Counted from the stretch's first letter, positions 38,549-47,742 are shown. The stretch: 64,000 bases of DNA from Ponticaulis sp. (GCA_002701295.1 NZUJ01000087.1:1-64000), one strand, 5' to 3'. Numbers and translations: made by a program. The notes: generated by a model from the letters alone, not told the origin.

Positions 38549-39511
38549 ATGGAAAATCTTGTATTCGTGCTGATTGCGATCGTTGTCGGACTGATCGCTG
38601 TTAAGAGTGCACTGAAATTTGTTCCTCAGGGCTATAACTGGACCGTTGAACGGTTCGGGAAATACACCAAAACGCTCGGTCCGGGTATGCATGTGATTGT
38701 GCCGATTTTCGATGGCATCGGTCGCAAGATGAATATGATGGAAACGGTTCTGGATGTGCCGCAACAGGAAGTGATCACCCGGGACAACGCGATGGTCTCC
38801 TGTGATGCGGTCGTCTTTATTCAGGTCGTTGATGCCGTCGCCGCGGCTTATGAGGTAAATGACCTCAACCGGGCGATTACAAATCTCTCGCTGACTAATA
38901 TCCGTACAGTTGTTGGCTCGATGGACCTTGATGAGGTTCTGTCGAACCGAGACGATATCAATGCGCGCCTTCTTTCCGTAATCGACGCCGCGACCAACCC
39001 ATGGGGCGTTAAGGTCACCCGTATAGAGATTGCGGACCTGACACCGCCCGCGGACATCACTGAAGCCATGGCGCGCCAGATGAAAGCCGAGCGTATGAAG
39101 CGTGCGGAAATTCTGGAAGCTGAAGGCAAGAAGCAAAGCCAGATTCTGCGGGCCGAAGGTGAGAAACAATCCGCCATTCTGCAGGCGGAAGGCCGGAAAG
39201 AAGCGGCGTTCCGTGACGCTGAAGCGCGTGAACGCGAAGGTGAAGCCGAGGCGAAAGCGACTGCCTTCGTTTCCGAAGCCATCGCTAAGGGTGACGTTAA
39301 CGCCGTGAACTACTTCCTTGGCCAGCGTTATGTGGAAGCCTTTGAGAAGCTTGCGAGTTCGAACCAGCAGAAAACGGTCATTATCCCGGCTGAGTTCTCG
39401 TCAATCATGGGAACAATCGAAGGCATCCGGTCACTGACCAGTACGGTCGGTAAGCTAAATGGTGGCGGCGATGCTGAGCCGGAGAACAAGGGACCCTGGG
39501 AGCGTAAGTGA
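38549..39511 (+). CDS. SPFH / Band 7 family protein (paraslipin-like)
   Basis: VPQGYNWTVERFGKYTKTLGPGMHVIVPIFDGIGRKMNMMETVLDVPQQEVITRDNAMVSCDAVVF. Confidence 0.95.
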   Translation: MENLVFVLIAIVVGLIAVKSALKFVPQGYNWTVERFGKYTKTLGPGMHVIVPIFDGIGRKMNMMETVLDVPQQEVITRDNAMVSCDAVVFIQVVDAVAAAYEVNDLNRAITNLSLTNIRTVVGSMDLDEVLSNRDDINARLLSVIDAATNPWGVKVTRIEIADLTPPADITEAMARQMKAERMKRAEILEAEGKKQSQILRAEGEKQSAILQAEGRKEAAFRDAEAREREGEAEAKATAFVSEAIAKGDVNAVNYFLGQRYVEAFEKLASSNQQKTVIIPAEFSSIMGTIEGIRSLTSTVGKLNGGGDAEPENKGPWERK

Positions 39512-39978
39512 TGGACATTTTCTTCACGCTTTTTGAGGTGATCACGCCCTGGCACTGGATGGGCCTTGCGCTCATCCTGATCGGCTTCGAAATGATGCTC
39601 GGCACTTATGATCTGCTCTGGCTGTCGGGCGCGGCTTTTCTGACAGCTTTGATCGCCTTCTTTTTGCCGGTTCATTCATGGCAGCTGGAGCTCGTTATCT
39701 TCGCTGCATCAGGAACGCTACTGGTTATTCTTGGTCGGACCAAATTCGCCGGACTGAAAAATGTTACGACGGATCGGCCGAACCTTAATCAGCGCGGTAA
39801 GTCGCTTGTCGGGAAACGCGCCGTCACGGTCACGGCTTTTGCTGCCGGTGAAGGTCGGGTGAAACTTGGCGATACGACCTGGTCAGCAATCTCTGAGAAT
39901 GGCGAGGCGATCGAAGATGCCACAGAGGTTACCGTAACCAATGTCGAAGGGACTGTTCTGACTGTCGCCCCGGCCTAA
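39508..39978 (+). CDS. NfeD family membrane protein
   Basis: Small TM protein with C-terminal OB-like region (LVGKRAVTVTAFAAGEGRVKLGDTTWSA), ATGA overlap with the SPFH gene. Confidence 0.93.
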   Translation: MMDIFFTLFEVITPWHWMGLALILIGFEMMLGTYDLLWLSGAAFLTALIAFFLPVHSWQLELVIFAASGTLLVILGRTKFAGLKNVTTDRPNLNQRGKSLVGKRAVTVTAFAAGEGRVKLGDTTWSAISENGEAIEDATEVTVTNVEGTVLTVAPA

Positions 39979-40065
39979 GGACCAAACCACCCGGCAAGTG
40001 CGCTCACAACATTGCGATCATGCGTCACTTGCCGGACTGATTGTTTCGCCCCATTAGGGGGTCGA

Positions 40066-40470
40066 ATGAAGCTCTTGAAACACCATCTGGCGCATGTCTT
40101 CGGCGCATTGGCTGTCCTGATGCAGGTTATCCTGCCCGGGGTGGCAGCCTATGCGGAAGACCGCGGTGTTGATGTCTCTCACTTCTTCTGTACCGAAGGT
40201 CAGACGCTCAGCCCTGAAATGCAGGCGGCGGCTGATGAGTTGTCTCTTCTGCTGGGCGAGACGCAGGATGCAGATGACAGCTTTGACGATGAAGGCGATT
40301 GCTGTGTTCTGTGCTCTGGCCTCCATGCGGATCTTGAGAAACCACTGGACCCCTTATCAGCTCTGGTCCGATACACGCAGCGTGATAGCTTTATTCCGTT
40401 TGAGGTTGGTCTTGTCCACGAAGCACAAGGCCCGCCGGTTGGGGTGAGGGGCCCGCCCAACAACATCTGA
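40066..40470 (+). CDS. DUF2946-like small exported protein
   Basis: N-terminal hydrophobic segment, CCVLCSGLH cysteine/His cluster and C-terminal GPPVGVRGPP typical of DUF2946-type proteins; upstream of a TonB receptor. Confidence 0.68.
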   Translation: MKLLKHHLAHVFGALAVLMQVILPGVAAYAEDRGVDVSHFFCTEGQTLSPEMQAAADELSLLLGETQDADDSFDDEGDCCVLCSGLHADLEKPLDPLSALVRYTQRDSFIPFEVGLVHEAQGPPVGVRGPPNNI

Positions 40471-40538
40471 TGACCTTCGCACCGGCCAGCAGGCCGGACG
40501 ACTGAGCCTGAGGCTCTGTTTTCAGATGAGATTTCAAA

Positions 40539-42635
40539 ATGACAAACCCACTTTGTTTAACGCTGCTCTCAGGAGCGGCCGTCGCAGCCGTGTCGCTGCC
40601 AAGTTTTGCACAAGACAACCAACCCGCACTTCAGGATGTGATTATCGTCACAGGTCAGCGCCAGACAACGGCGACCAGCGCAGACGTATCGCCTCAGATC
40701 GGCGTTCTTCAGGGAGGTGACGTCACCTATCTGACCGCGCGTACGCCCGGTGGCGCCCGGATTGCCAATGGTGAACTGTCAGGCCAAATGCAGTATCGCG
40801 GGCTTTTCGGAGAGCGTATGAATCTCCGGGTAGATGGTCAGAGATTTGGTTCGGGCGGGCCAAACCTGATGGACCCGGTTTTCCACTATGCACCAGCGCC
40901 TCTGGTGTCTCAGGTGGAGATAGACCGTGGCGTGAGCCCTGTCTCCGAAGGGCCGGGGCTGGCTGGCGGGGCCAACGCGATTTTTAAACGCGTCGACTAC
41001 ACGAATTCCTCGGCCGCCAGGCTCGGATATGACGTGATGATGGGGTTTCGTACCGTCAATAATTCTATTGCGACAGGAGGCGTGATTGGCGCCGCGACTG
41101 ACAGCTGGCGGTTCAATCTGCTGGGTTCGATTGAGAAGGGAAGCGACACCAGGTTTTCCGATGGTGAGATCGGCGGTAGTGAGTTCGAACGCGGTGTCTT
41201 TGGCCTGTCTACAGGTGTGAAGACAGGTGTTGGCGAATTTCGCCTGGACGCGCGACGTCAGAATACGAGCCCCTCCGGAAACCCGCCATTTCCGATGGAT
41301 ATACAGTATTTCGACACTGATTTTTTGCGACTGGAGTATCTGAACGATTTTGGCGATATGCACCTGTCCGTCGCCGCGCACTATGCTGATGTTGCCCATC
41401 TGATGGACAATTTTAGCCTCCGCCCGGCGCCGTCAGCCATGTTGACGCGGGCAACATATGCAGACGCTGCGACAATTGGCGGTGAGGCGGCGCTGGATTT
41501 TCCGGTGCTGGATGGTCAGTTGAAAATTGGTCTGGACGGGGAACGCGTGGAGCACAATGCGCGGATCACGAATCCGAACAATGCCTCATTCTTCGTGACG
41601 CCTTTCCCAGATATCTCGCAGGACCGGTTTGGCGGATTTGCCGAATATGCAGGTTCACTGGCCTTTTTTGAAAGTGAGATCGGTCTGCGCGTAGACACTC
41701 ATGATTATTCGGCAGGCCCGGCGATTGTAGGGCCTGCGCTGCCCATGATGCCCAATATGCTGGCCATGGCGTTCAGCGCCGCCGACCGGGACGGGCGGGA
41801 CACGACAGTGGATGCAGTAGCCCGGCTTTGGACGCCCATGGAAAACGGTCTCTCATGGCGGCTTACCCTGGCGCATAAACAGCAAATGCCCGGGTATATT
41901 CAGCGTTTTGGCTGGCTGCCAATTAATGCGAGTGGGGGGCTGGCAGATGGGAACATCTATGTCGGAGATCTGTCACTGGAGCCTGAAACAGCATGGATCG
42001 GTGAGGTTGGGGCGGATTTCGCGGCAAGCCGTTTCTATGCCCGACCAACGCTATTTGTTCGTCAGATCGATAATTACATTCAGGGCGTGCCGTATGATGA
42101 CACACCAGGGGTGATCAACACGCCTGTCGAGATGATTGCGAACATGAATGGCGACCCGACGCCTCTGGTCTGGGGGAATGTTGACGCACGCCTCTACGGA
42201 TTTGATCTGGACGCCGGTTATGACCTGCCGGGGCCGCTGCGCCTCGATGGTGTTCTGAATTTCGTGCGAGGTGAGCGCCGCGACATTGATGACAATCTTT
42301 ATCGGGTCGCACCGCCCAATCTGTCGATGGGGCTGACCTGGGAGAAGGAGAGCTGGTCCACGACGTTTGAAGTGCGCGGCTATGCTGATCAGGATGATGT
42401 TTCGGCAACGAATAGCGAAGCGCAAAGCGATGGCTATGTCATTGTAAACGCCTATGCCGATTGGGATATTAACGATGGAGTGCGGCTGTCAGCGGGTGTC
42501 GAAAACCTGTTCGATCAGGTCTATCGGGATCATCTGTCTGGCTATAACCGGAACGGATTTGGCGATGTCCCGTTGGGCGAGCGTTTGCCGGGGCCGGGAC
42601 GAGGCGCATTTGTGCGCCTGTCGCTCAGCCATTGA
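40539..42635 (+). CDS. TonB-dependent receptor (possibly metal/copper-related by context)
   Basis: Signal peptide, plug (LQDVIIVTGQRQ..., FGERMNLRVDGQRFGSGGPNLMDPVFHYAPAPLVSQVEIDRGVSPVSEGPGLAGG), C-terminal SAGVENLFDQVYRDHLSGYNR...PGRGAFVRLSLSH. Confidence 0.9.
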   Translation: MTNPLCLTLLSGAAVAAVSLPSFAQDNQPALQDVIIVTGQRQTTATSADVSPQIGVLQGGDVTYLTARTPGGARIANGELSGQMQYRGLFGERMNLRVDGQRFGSGGPNLMDPVFHYAPAPLVSQVEIDRGVSPVSEGPGLAGGANAIFKRVDYTNSSAARLGYDVMMGFRTVNNSIATGGVIGAATDSWRFNLLGSIEKGSDTRFSDGEIGGSEFERGVFGLSTGVKTGVGEFRLDARRQNTSPSGNPPFPMDIQYFDTDFLRLEYLNDFGDMHLSVAAHYADVAHLMDNFSLRPAPSAMLTRATYADAATIGGEAALDFPVLDGQLKIGLDGERVEHNARITNPNNASFFVTPFPDISQDRFGGFAEYAGSLAFFESEIGLRVDTHDYSAGPAIVGPALPMMPNMLAMAFSAADRDGRDTTVDAVARLWTPMENGLSWRLTLAHKQQMPGYIQRFGWLPINASGGLADGNIYVGDLSLEPETAWIGEVGADFAASRFYARPTLFVRQIDNYIQGVPYDDTPGVINTPVEMIANMNGDPTPLVWGNVDARLYGFDLDAGYDLPGPLRLDGVLNFVRGERRDIDDNLYRVAPPNLSMGLTWEKESWSTTFEVRGYADQDDVSATNSEAQSDGYVIVNAYADWDINDGVRLSAGVENLFDQVYRDHLSGYNRNGFGDVPLGERLPGPGRGAFVRLSLSH

Positions 42636-42689
42636 CGGGGTTGGACTTGTGCTTCCGGACTGCACTTCGCTGGTCCGGAGGCGTTCGGC

Positions 42690-43496
42690 CTAGTTTCGTT
42701 TGGCGATGACCAGCGACTGGACCGCGCGGCCGAAGAAACCCTGCTCGTCAGCCAGTTCGCTGAATGAAATGCCCGACCCGTTCTGATCCATCCAGGCATT
42801 GGCGGTGAGCATGATCCATTCGCCCACCGGGCGGCGCGCGAAATGGAGCGTCAGGTCCGCATTGATATAGGTCCACTGTTTAAAATCGAGGCGCGAGCCG
42901 AGACCGTTACTATAGTCTCCGACGACTGACGCCCGCATGAGCGGGGTCGTCGGATGATCGGCAAAGAACGGGCGTTCATGATGCATCCAGACGGCTGTGC
43001 GCATATGCGGATGCTTGCCGGATGCCTCGCGAACCGTGAGGCCCTCATTGAACCCTTCGCCAAATATGCTGGGCACTGGTTTGGTCAGCGGCTCGAATGG
43101 ATTTGCGGGCGGTTGAACCTTTTCGGGCACGAGTTGTTCGGCTTCCCGAATGCGAAGCGCGTTTGCGCTGACGACTTCCTTACCGCCAGCGATCAGAGTG
43201 ATGGCCAGTGTCTGGATATTGCGCCCTTCGCGGGTGATTTCTGATTGAACGTCGATTTCACCCATAGGTACAGGGCGTTTCAGATCGATTGTCAGGCGGG
43301 ATAGCTGCATGGGAACTGGCGACGGATGTGTGTCGACCAGGTGTGTCAGCAGGCCTGAAACGGCGCCGCCGTGTTGCATTGTCGGGTCCCATGGACCCGC
43401 GCAATACGGGCTCGCAATGACTGTGTTTCCGTCGATCTGAAAATAAGGCTCCAAACCCGTGCTCCCCTTGGCTTTTTCTATGCGCAGTGAGATCAC
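42690..43496 (-). CDS. Thioesterase family protein (acyl-CoA thioesterase-like)
   Basis: GPWDPTMQHGGAVSGLLTHLVD...QLSRLTIDLKRPVPMGEIDVQSEITREGRNIQTLAITL; hotdog-type pattern. Confidence 0.85.
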   Translation of the reverse strand: MISLRIEKAKGSTGLEPYFQIDGNTVIASPYCAGPWDPTMQHGGAVSGLLTHLVDTHPSPVPMQLSRLTIDLKRPVPMGEIDVQSEITREGRNIQTLAITLIAGGKEVVSANALRIREAEQLVPEKVQPPANPFEPLTKPVPSIFGEGFNEGLTVREASGKHPHMRTAVWMHHERPFFADHPTTPLMRASVVGDYSNGLGSRLDFKQWTYINADLTLHFARRPVGEWIMLTANAWMDQNGSGISFSELADEQGFFGRAVQSLVIAKRN

Positions 43497-43533
43497 GGGT
43501 TACGTAGCGAGAGTCAACTCTATTGACCTGAGA

Positions 43534-43752
43534 TTAGTCCTGAACGGGTTTTAGCCGGTCAATCTGACCGGTCCGCATTCCGTCTGGATGTTCAACCAGA
43601 CGATAGGAAATACGTTCGCCTTCAAGGAGCGTGAAAAGGCCGGCGGTTTCCACTTTTTCAAGTGTGACTTTTAGGTCGCCAGTGCCGTCTTCAGGGATAA
43701 CAATGCCTGATCCAAGCTCGAGGTCGAACCACTTAACGGTACCAAGAGGCAT
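43534..43752 (-). CDS. Divergent cold-shock-domain-like protein
   Basis: MPLGTVKWFDLELGSGIVIPEDGTGDLKVTLEKVETAGLFTLLEGERISYRLVEH; aligns to CSD without intact RNP1/RNP2. Confidence 0.82.
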   Translation of the reverse strand: MPLGTVKWFDLELGSGIVIPEDGTGDLKVTLEKVETAGLFTLLEGERISYRLVEHPDGMRTGQIDRLKPVQD

Positions 43753-43798
43753 GATCGCCTCCTTTAAGAAACCGGACTGAAAGTCTGTCCGGATAAGA

Positions 43799-43820
43799 CT
43801 ACCGAAAAAAAGAAGAGATC
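43799..43820 (-). promoter_or_regulatory. Shared upstream element of CSD genes, copy 1
   Basis: + strand CTACCGAAAAAAAGAAGAGATC; 17/22 identical to 44243..44264. Confidence 0.5.
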
Positions 43821-43972
43821 ATTAAAGGGCGAAAAAACGTTCGCTAAGTCGCCTGCAAATAGTCGGCTGAGTTTCGATGCCTTCAGCCTAATCCACTTAA
43901 CCGCGTCTCACAAGCTGAATCGCGGTTAAGTCTTGATTGTATCCAAGCACCCGTGGAGCGGGCGCTTGCTGA

Positions 43973-44188
43973 TCAGTCTTCAGCAGCGCGCAGGTTAGAC
44001 GCAGCCATTTTGCCTGAACGACGATCTTGCTCGAGATCGTAAGAAATGCGGTCGCCTTCGTTGATTGCGCCGAGTTCAGAGTTTTCGACTTTGCTGATGT
44101 GAACGAAAACGTCAGCTGAGCCGTCAGCTGGTTCGATAAAGCCATAACCTTTGGTGGTGTTGAACCACTTAACAGTTCCGGTAGCCAT
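43973..44188 (-). CDS. cspA: Canonical cold-shock protein
   Basis: MATGTVKWFNTTKGYGFIEPADGSADVFVHISKVENSELGAINEGDRISYDLEQDRRSGKMAASNL; RNP1 KGYGFI and RNP2 VFVHI intact. Start at 44188, not the 44671 start of the ORF track. Confidence 0.95.
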   Translation of the reverse strand: MATGTVKWFNTTKGYGFIEPADGSADVFVHISKVENSELGAINEGDRISYDLEQDRRSGKMAASNLRAAED

Positions 44189-44242
44189 AGATGAATTTCC
44201 TTGGTGGTCAGGCAGGCGCAAAGCACCTGCAGTTAAGTCATA

Positions 44243-44264
44243 GTACCGAAATTGAGAAGAGGTC
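44243..44264 (-). promoter_or_regulatory. Shared upstream element of CSD genes, copy 2
   Basis: + strand GTACCGAAATTGAGAAGAGGTC. Confidence 0.5.
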
Positions 44265-44495
44265 TTCAGCTGGACGCAAAGTTTAAAATGCGCGTCGCTA
44301 AATAGAGTCAGCTGAATATCGATTGGCGCGTCTCTATCTGTTTTGCGTCGGTAACGCAAGGTTTGTGTCTTTTGCGCAGCGTTTGTCATTGAGTAAGTGT
44401 AATCCACCGAAGATATACGGCGTATATCTATGCAAACCTGGCAAACCGGGTAAATGTACTGGTGATATAAAATACGACGTCTCTGGGAGGATAAT

Positions 44496-46070
44496 ATGAA
44501 ACGAACCAGTCTGATGCAGCGAGTGTGTCTGCCTGTTCTTGTTCTGGGGCTTACGGCTGCTGCCGGATGTTCCGTCGAGGAACAGACCGACCCGGCACAT
44601 TCGAGCGAGATCGCAGGTCCTAACGTCGTTAAGCAAACCTGTTCCGAGCTGGCCGGTCTCGCGCTCGACAATACGGAGATCAGTTCCGCGTCGGTAGTGA
44701 CCGCTGGGTCATTTGCGCCGCCCCCGTCACCGATGGAGCGGCCTGCGGATTATGCGAGCATGCCCGATTATTGCCGGGTAACGGGCAGCATCAAACCGAC
44801 ACCGCAATCCGATATTCAATTTGAAGCCTGGTTGCCGCTGGATGAGAGCTGGAATGGCCGGTTCATGCAGGTTGGCAATGGCGGTGCGGCCGGATCTTTC
44901 ATGTATGCCTCCATGGTGGAGCCGCTGAAGCGCGGCTATGCCGTGGTCCACACCGATACCGGCCATAAGGGAACCGCCGGAGATTTTACCTGGGCCATGG
45001 GCGAGCCCGAGAAACTGGTCGATTATCAGTACCGCGCTGTTCATGAGCTGACCCTCAAGGGTAAGGCGATCACAGAGGCGCGCTATGGCAAGGCGCCTGA
45101 GCAATCCATCTGGTATGGCTGTTCGACCGGTGGGCGGCAGGGCCTGAAAGAAGCCCAGCGTTATCCCGAGGATTATGACGCGATTGTCGCCGGTGCGCCG
45201 GCAAATAACTGGGCGCCGCTACAGCTGCTCAGCATTCACATCATGAACAATCTGGGCGAGGGCGGTTTGCCAGCCACCAAACTGGGCTTGTTGAAGTCAG
45301 CCTCCATCGCCGCCTGTGACGGCGATGATGGCCTGGAGGACGGTATGATTGCGAGCCCGGAAACCTGCGGATTTGATCCTGAAGTGCTGGCTTGCGAGGC
45401 GGGGGATGCGAGCGAGAGCTGTCTCACCGAAACGGAAGTTGCAGCGGCACAGCGGCTGTATGCGGGTGTCGTGACGAGTGATGGCACCACGGTTTTCCCG
45501 GGTACCGGATTTGGCAGCGAAACCGACTGGGCAATCTATACGACCCCGTTCTTCCGCATTGGCACGAGCTATATGCGCAATGTCGTTCTGGAGGACCCGA
45601 ACTGGGACCCAGCGACACTCGACGTGGACAGCGATCTGGCGCTTCTGCAAGCTGATGATCAGGGCGTGATCTCCGCTATGGAACCGGATATGAGCCCGTT
45701 TGTGGATGCGGGCGGCAAGCTGCTGCTGTATCACGGGCTGGCCGACGGGATTATCTCTTACGGCAACACCATGCGCTATTATGATAGCGTGGTGGAGACC
45801 ATGGACGCGGATGCCGTATCTGAAAGCATCCAGTTCTTCACCGTGCCGGGCATGGGCCATTGCGGTGGCGGTGACGGGGCCTCGCAGGTCGACTGGCTGA
45901 GTGCTATGGAGGGCTGGCTTGAGACAGGTGAGAAACCAGCTGAGCTGGTCGCCAGTAAGCCCGGCGAAGACGGCTATACCCGACCGGTCTGCGCTTACCC
46001 GAAAGTGGTGACATATTCGGGCGAAGGCGATGCATCGGATGCAGCGAACTTTACCTGTGAGGTGCCGTGA
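44496..46070 (+). CDS. Tannase / feruloyl esterase family lipoprotein
   Basis: Lipobox LTAAAGCSVEE; GGAAGSFMYASMVEPLKRGYAVVHTDTGHKG, YGCSTGGRQGLKEAQRYPEDYDAIVAGAPANNW, VPGMGHCGGGDGA. Confidence 0.93.
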   Translation: MKRTSLMQRVCLPVLVLGLTAAAGCSVEEQTDPAHSSEIAGPNVVKQTCSELAGLALDNTEISSASVVTAGSFAPPPSPMERPADYASMPDYCRVTGSIKPTPQSDIQFEAWLPLDESWNGRFMQVGNGGAAGSFMYASMVEPLKRGYAVVHTDTGHKGTAGDFTWAMGEPEKLVDYQYRAVHELTLKGKAITEARYGKAPEQSIWYGCSTGGRQGLKEAQRYPEDYDAIVAGAPANNWAPLQLLSIHIMNNLGEGGLPATKLGLLKSASIAACDGDDGLEDGMIASPETCGFDPEVLACEAGDASESCLTETEVAAAQRLYAGVVTSDGTTVFPGTGFGSETDWAIYTTPFFRIGTSYMRNVVLEDPNWDPATLDVDSDLALLQADDQGVISAMEPDMSPFVDAGGKLLLYHGLADGIISYGNTMRYYDSVVETMDADAVSESIQFFTVPGMGHCGGGDGASQVDWLSAMEGWLETGEKPAELVASKPGEDGYTRPVCAYPKVVTYSGEGDASDAANFTCEVP

Positions 46071-46606
46071 TGATCAATTCACTCAAGCCCTTTCTGGCCA
46101 GCTTTGCGCTCTGTTGCGCGAGTGGCCTTAGCGGAGGACACGCCTTGGCCGATACAGCTACTGAAACACCAGCCCCGACACTGACCCTGGTTATGGAAGG
46201 GAAGGTGGATATCGGTCTACCCCGCGCCATGGGTGAAACCCCGCTTGGCCTACGCCGCGAAATTCCCATCACGGGCGGCGCATTCACCGGTCCGGATATC
46301 ACGGCAGAGGTTCTGCCCGGCGGTTCGGACTGGCAGCTGCAGCGCAAGGATGGCGGGCTGGAGATTGTGGCGGAGTACACGCTGAAAACCGATGATGGCG
46401 AGTTCATCAAGGTTCGCAATCAAGGCATCAGTTTCCGCCCCAGTGAGACGCGCGAAGGCTACACCATGACGACGCCGCAATTTGAGGCGCCGGAGGGCAA
46501 ATACCAATGGCTGAATGAGGCCGTGTTTGTGGGTACGTTGCGGCTCTCCGGCGACACCCCGCCAAAAGTGTTGATCGGGGTTTATAAAGCCGAACCCGGT
46601 CAGTAA
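46067..46606 (+). CDS. DUF3237-like secreted protein
   Basis: Signal peptide; VDIGLPRAMGETPLGLRREIPITGGAFTGPDITAEVLPGGSDWQLQRKDGGLEIVAEYTLKTDDGEFIKVRNQG; ATGA overlap with the tannase gene. Confidence 0.85.
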   Translation: MMINSLKPFLASFALCCASGLSGGHALADTATETPAPTLTLVMEGKVDIGLPRAMGETPLGLRREIPITGGAFTGPDITAEVLPGGSDWQLQRKDGGLEIVAEYTLKTDDGEFIKVRNQGISFRPSETREGYTMTTPQFEAPEGKYQWLNEAVFVGTLRLSGDTPPKVLIGVYKAEPGQ

Positions 46607-46611
46607 CGCGG

Positions 46612-46827
46612 TCAGCCGTCCTCAAGGCTCAGCTTTTTCACGAGCGGCGCGCCGGGCGTGGTGAGAAGATCCAGACTATAGAAAACGCGCTCGCCTTCAA
46701 TCAGGGTAAAGAGCCAGGATTGTTCGGCGGCCTTGAGCTCGACGCGGACATCATCTGATCCGTCATCAGGAGTTATAAAGCCGAATCCCTCGGCCAGGCT
46801 GAATGATTTTACTGTTCCGGTAGCCAT
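46612..46827 (-). CDS. Divergent cold-shock-domain-like protein
   Basis: MATGTVKSFSLAEGFGFITPDDGSDDVRVELKAAEQSWLFTLIEGERVFYSLDLL; RNP1-like EGFGFI kept, RNP2 lost. Confidence 0.85.
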   Translation of the reverse strand: MATGTVKSFSLAEGFGFITPDDGSDDVRVELKAAEQSWLFTLIEGERVFYSLDLLTTPGAPLVKKLSLEDG

Positions 46828-46868
46828 AACGGGTACCTCCTTCGCCGAAGCGAGACATGCCTGGTGCC

Positions 46869-46889
46869 CTACCGATGTAAGAAAGAAAC
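46869..46889 (-). promoter_or_regulatory. Shared upstream element of CSD genes, copy 3 (weaker)
   Basis: + strand CTACCGATGTAAGAAAGAAAC. Confidence 0.38.
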
Positions 46890-47079
46890 TATACCGCTTC
46901 CGGACAAGGATTGGCTCGCAGGTCACGAGCTCCGACTATAGCACTATAGCCGAAATCTCCGCCGCAAACGACAACATAAGTTAAACCGTGCTGTGTTGGG
47001 CCGTCATGCCCTTAAATGTGATTTCGTTCTCGTCCCAGTATGGTGTGAAGTCGGTAGTTTGAGGAGGGGGTAAGGTTAT

Positions 47080-47742
47080 TCAGACGCGTGCTGAGCGCCG
47101 AAAGACATCCTTGAAGCGGGGGCCGAGCTGTTGTTTGGTCAGCCAAAAGCCCAGAATTAGAACAGCCGCAACAGGCGGCAGAAACCAGATCGGCAAGCCT
47201 TGCAGGCTGGCGGGAAATTCATCTTGCTGGCCGATGAAAAAGGATAGCGCAGCGATGGCGAGGCCAGTCAACATTCTCCAGAGGTGCCGGATCAATCGTT
47301 GACGGGGGGATCCGGGGCTTTGAAGGCGCCAGACGTCGCCAGAAACCGCCGCAAATGCAATCAGCCCGAATATCAGCGTGACAACACCGCCACCAGAAAA
47401 ATTGTTCTGCCATGCATCATAAAAGAAATAGATCATGGACAGGAGCGATATCAGGCCGACACCCATTTCTGGCCGAGTGAGCCGCATAACAGGACGTCGA
47501 ACGGCTAACCATGATGATCCCACAAGAGACGCGGTCAGGAGTCCGATGAAGCCCGTCGCTGTTTCATCGATCTGAAACGCCATAATGCTTCCCGTTAGCG
47601 CCATCGACAGCATGGTCACGGAAAATACGATACCGCTAATTTTATGGAGGTTTCGTCCTTTTCGAGCAAAGGACGCCGTGAAGCCGGAGGCGAGCGCGAG
47701 ACTGCCTGTAAGAATGTGAAAGCCTGCAAGTGCGCTGATCAT
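47080..47742 (-). CDS. Multi-TM membrane protein (DUF2306-like?), unknown
   Basis: Several hydrophobic segments starting MISALAGFHILTGSLALASGFTASFARKGRNLHKISGIVFSVTM. Confidence 0.7.
   Translation of the reverse strand: MISALAGFHILTGSLALASGFTASFARKGRNLHKISGIVFSVTMLSMALTGSIMAFQIDETATGFIGLLTASLVGSSWLAVRRPVMRLTRPEMGVGLISLLSMIYFFYDAWQNNFSGGGVVTLIFGLIAFAAVSGDVWRLQSPGSPRQRLIRHLWRMLTGLAIAALSFFIGQQDEFPASLQGLPIWFLPPVAAVLILGFWLTKQQLGPRFKDVFRRSARV

Noticed and set aside
43973-44671. 232 aa extended ORF for the cold-shock protein
   Set aside because: The CSD starts at MATGTVKWF (44188) with normal length; the N-terminal extension is leader sequence read in frame.
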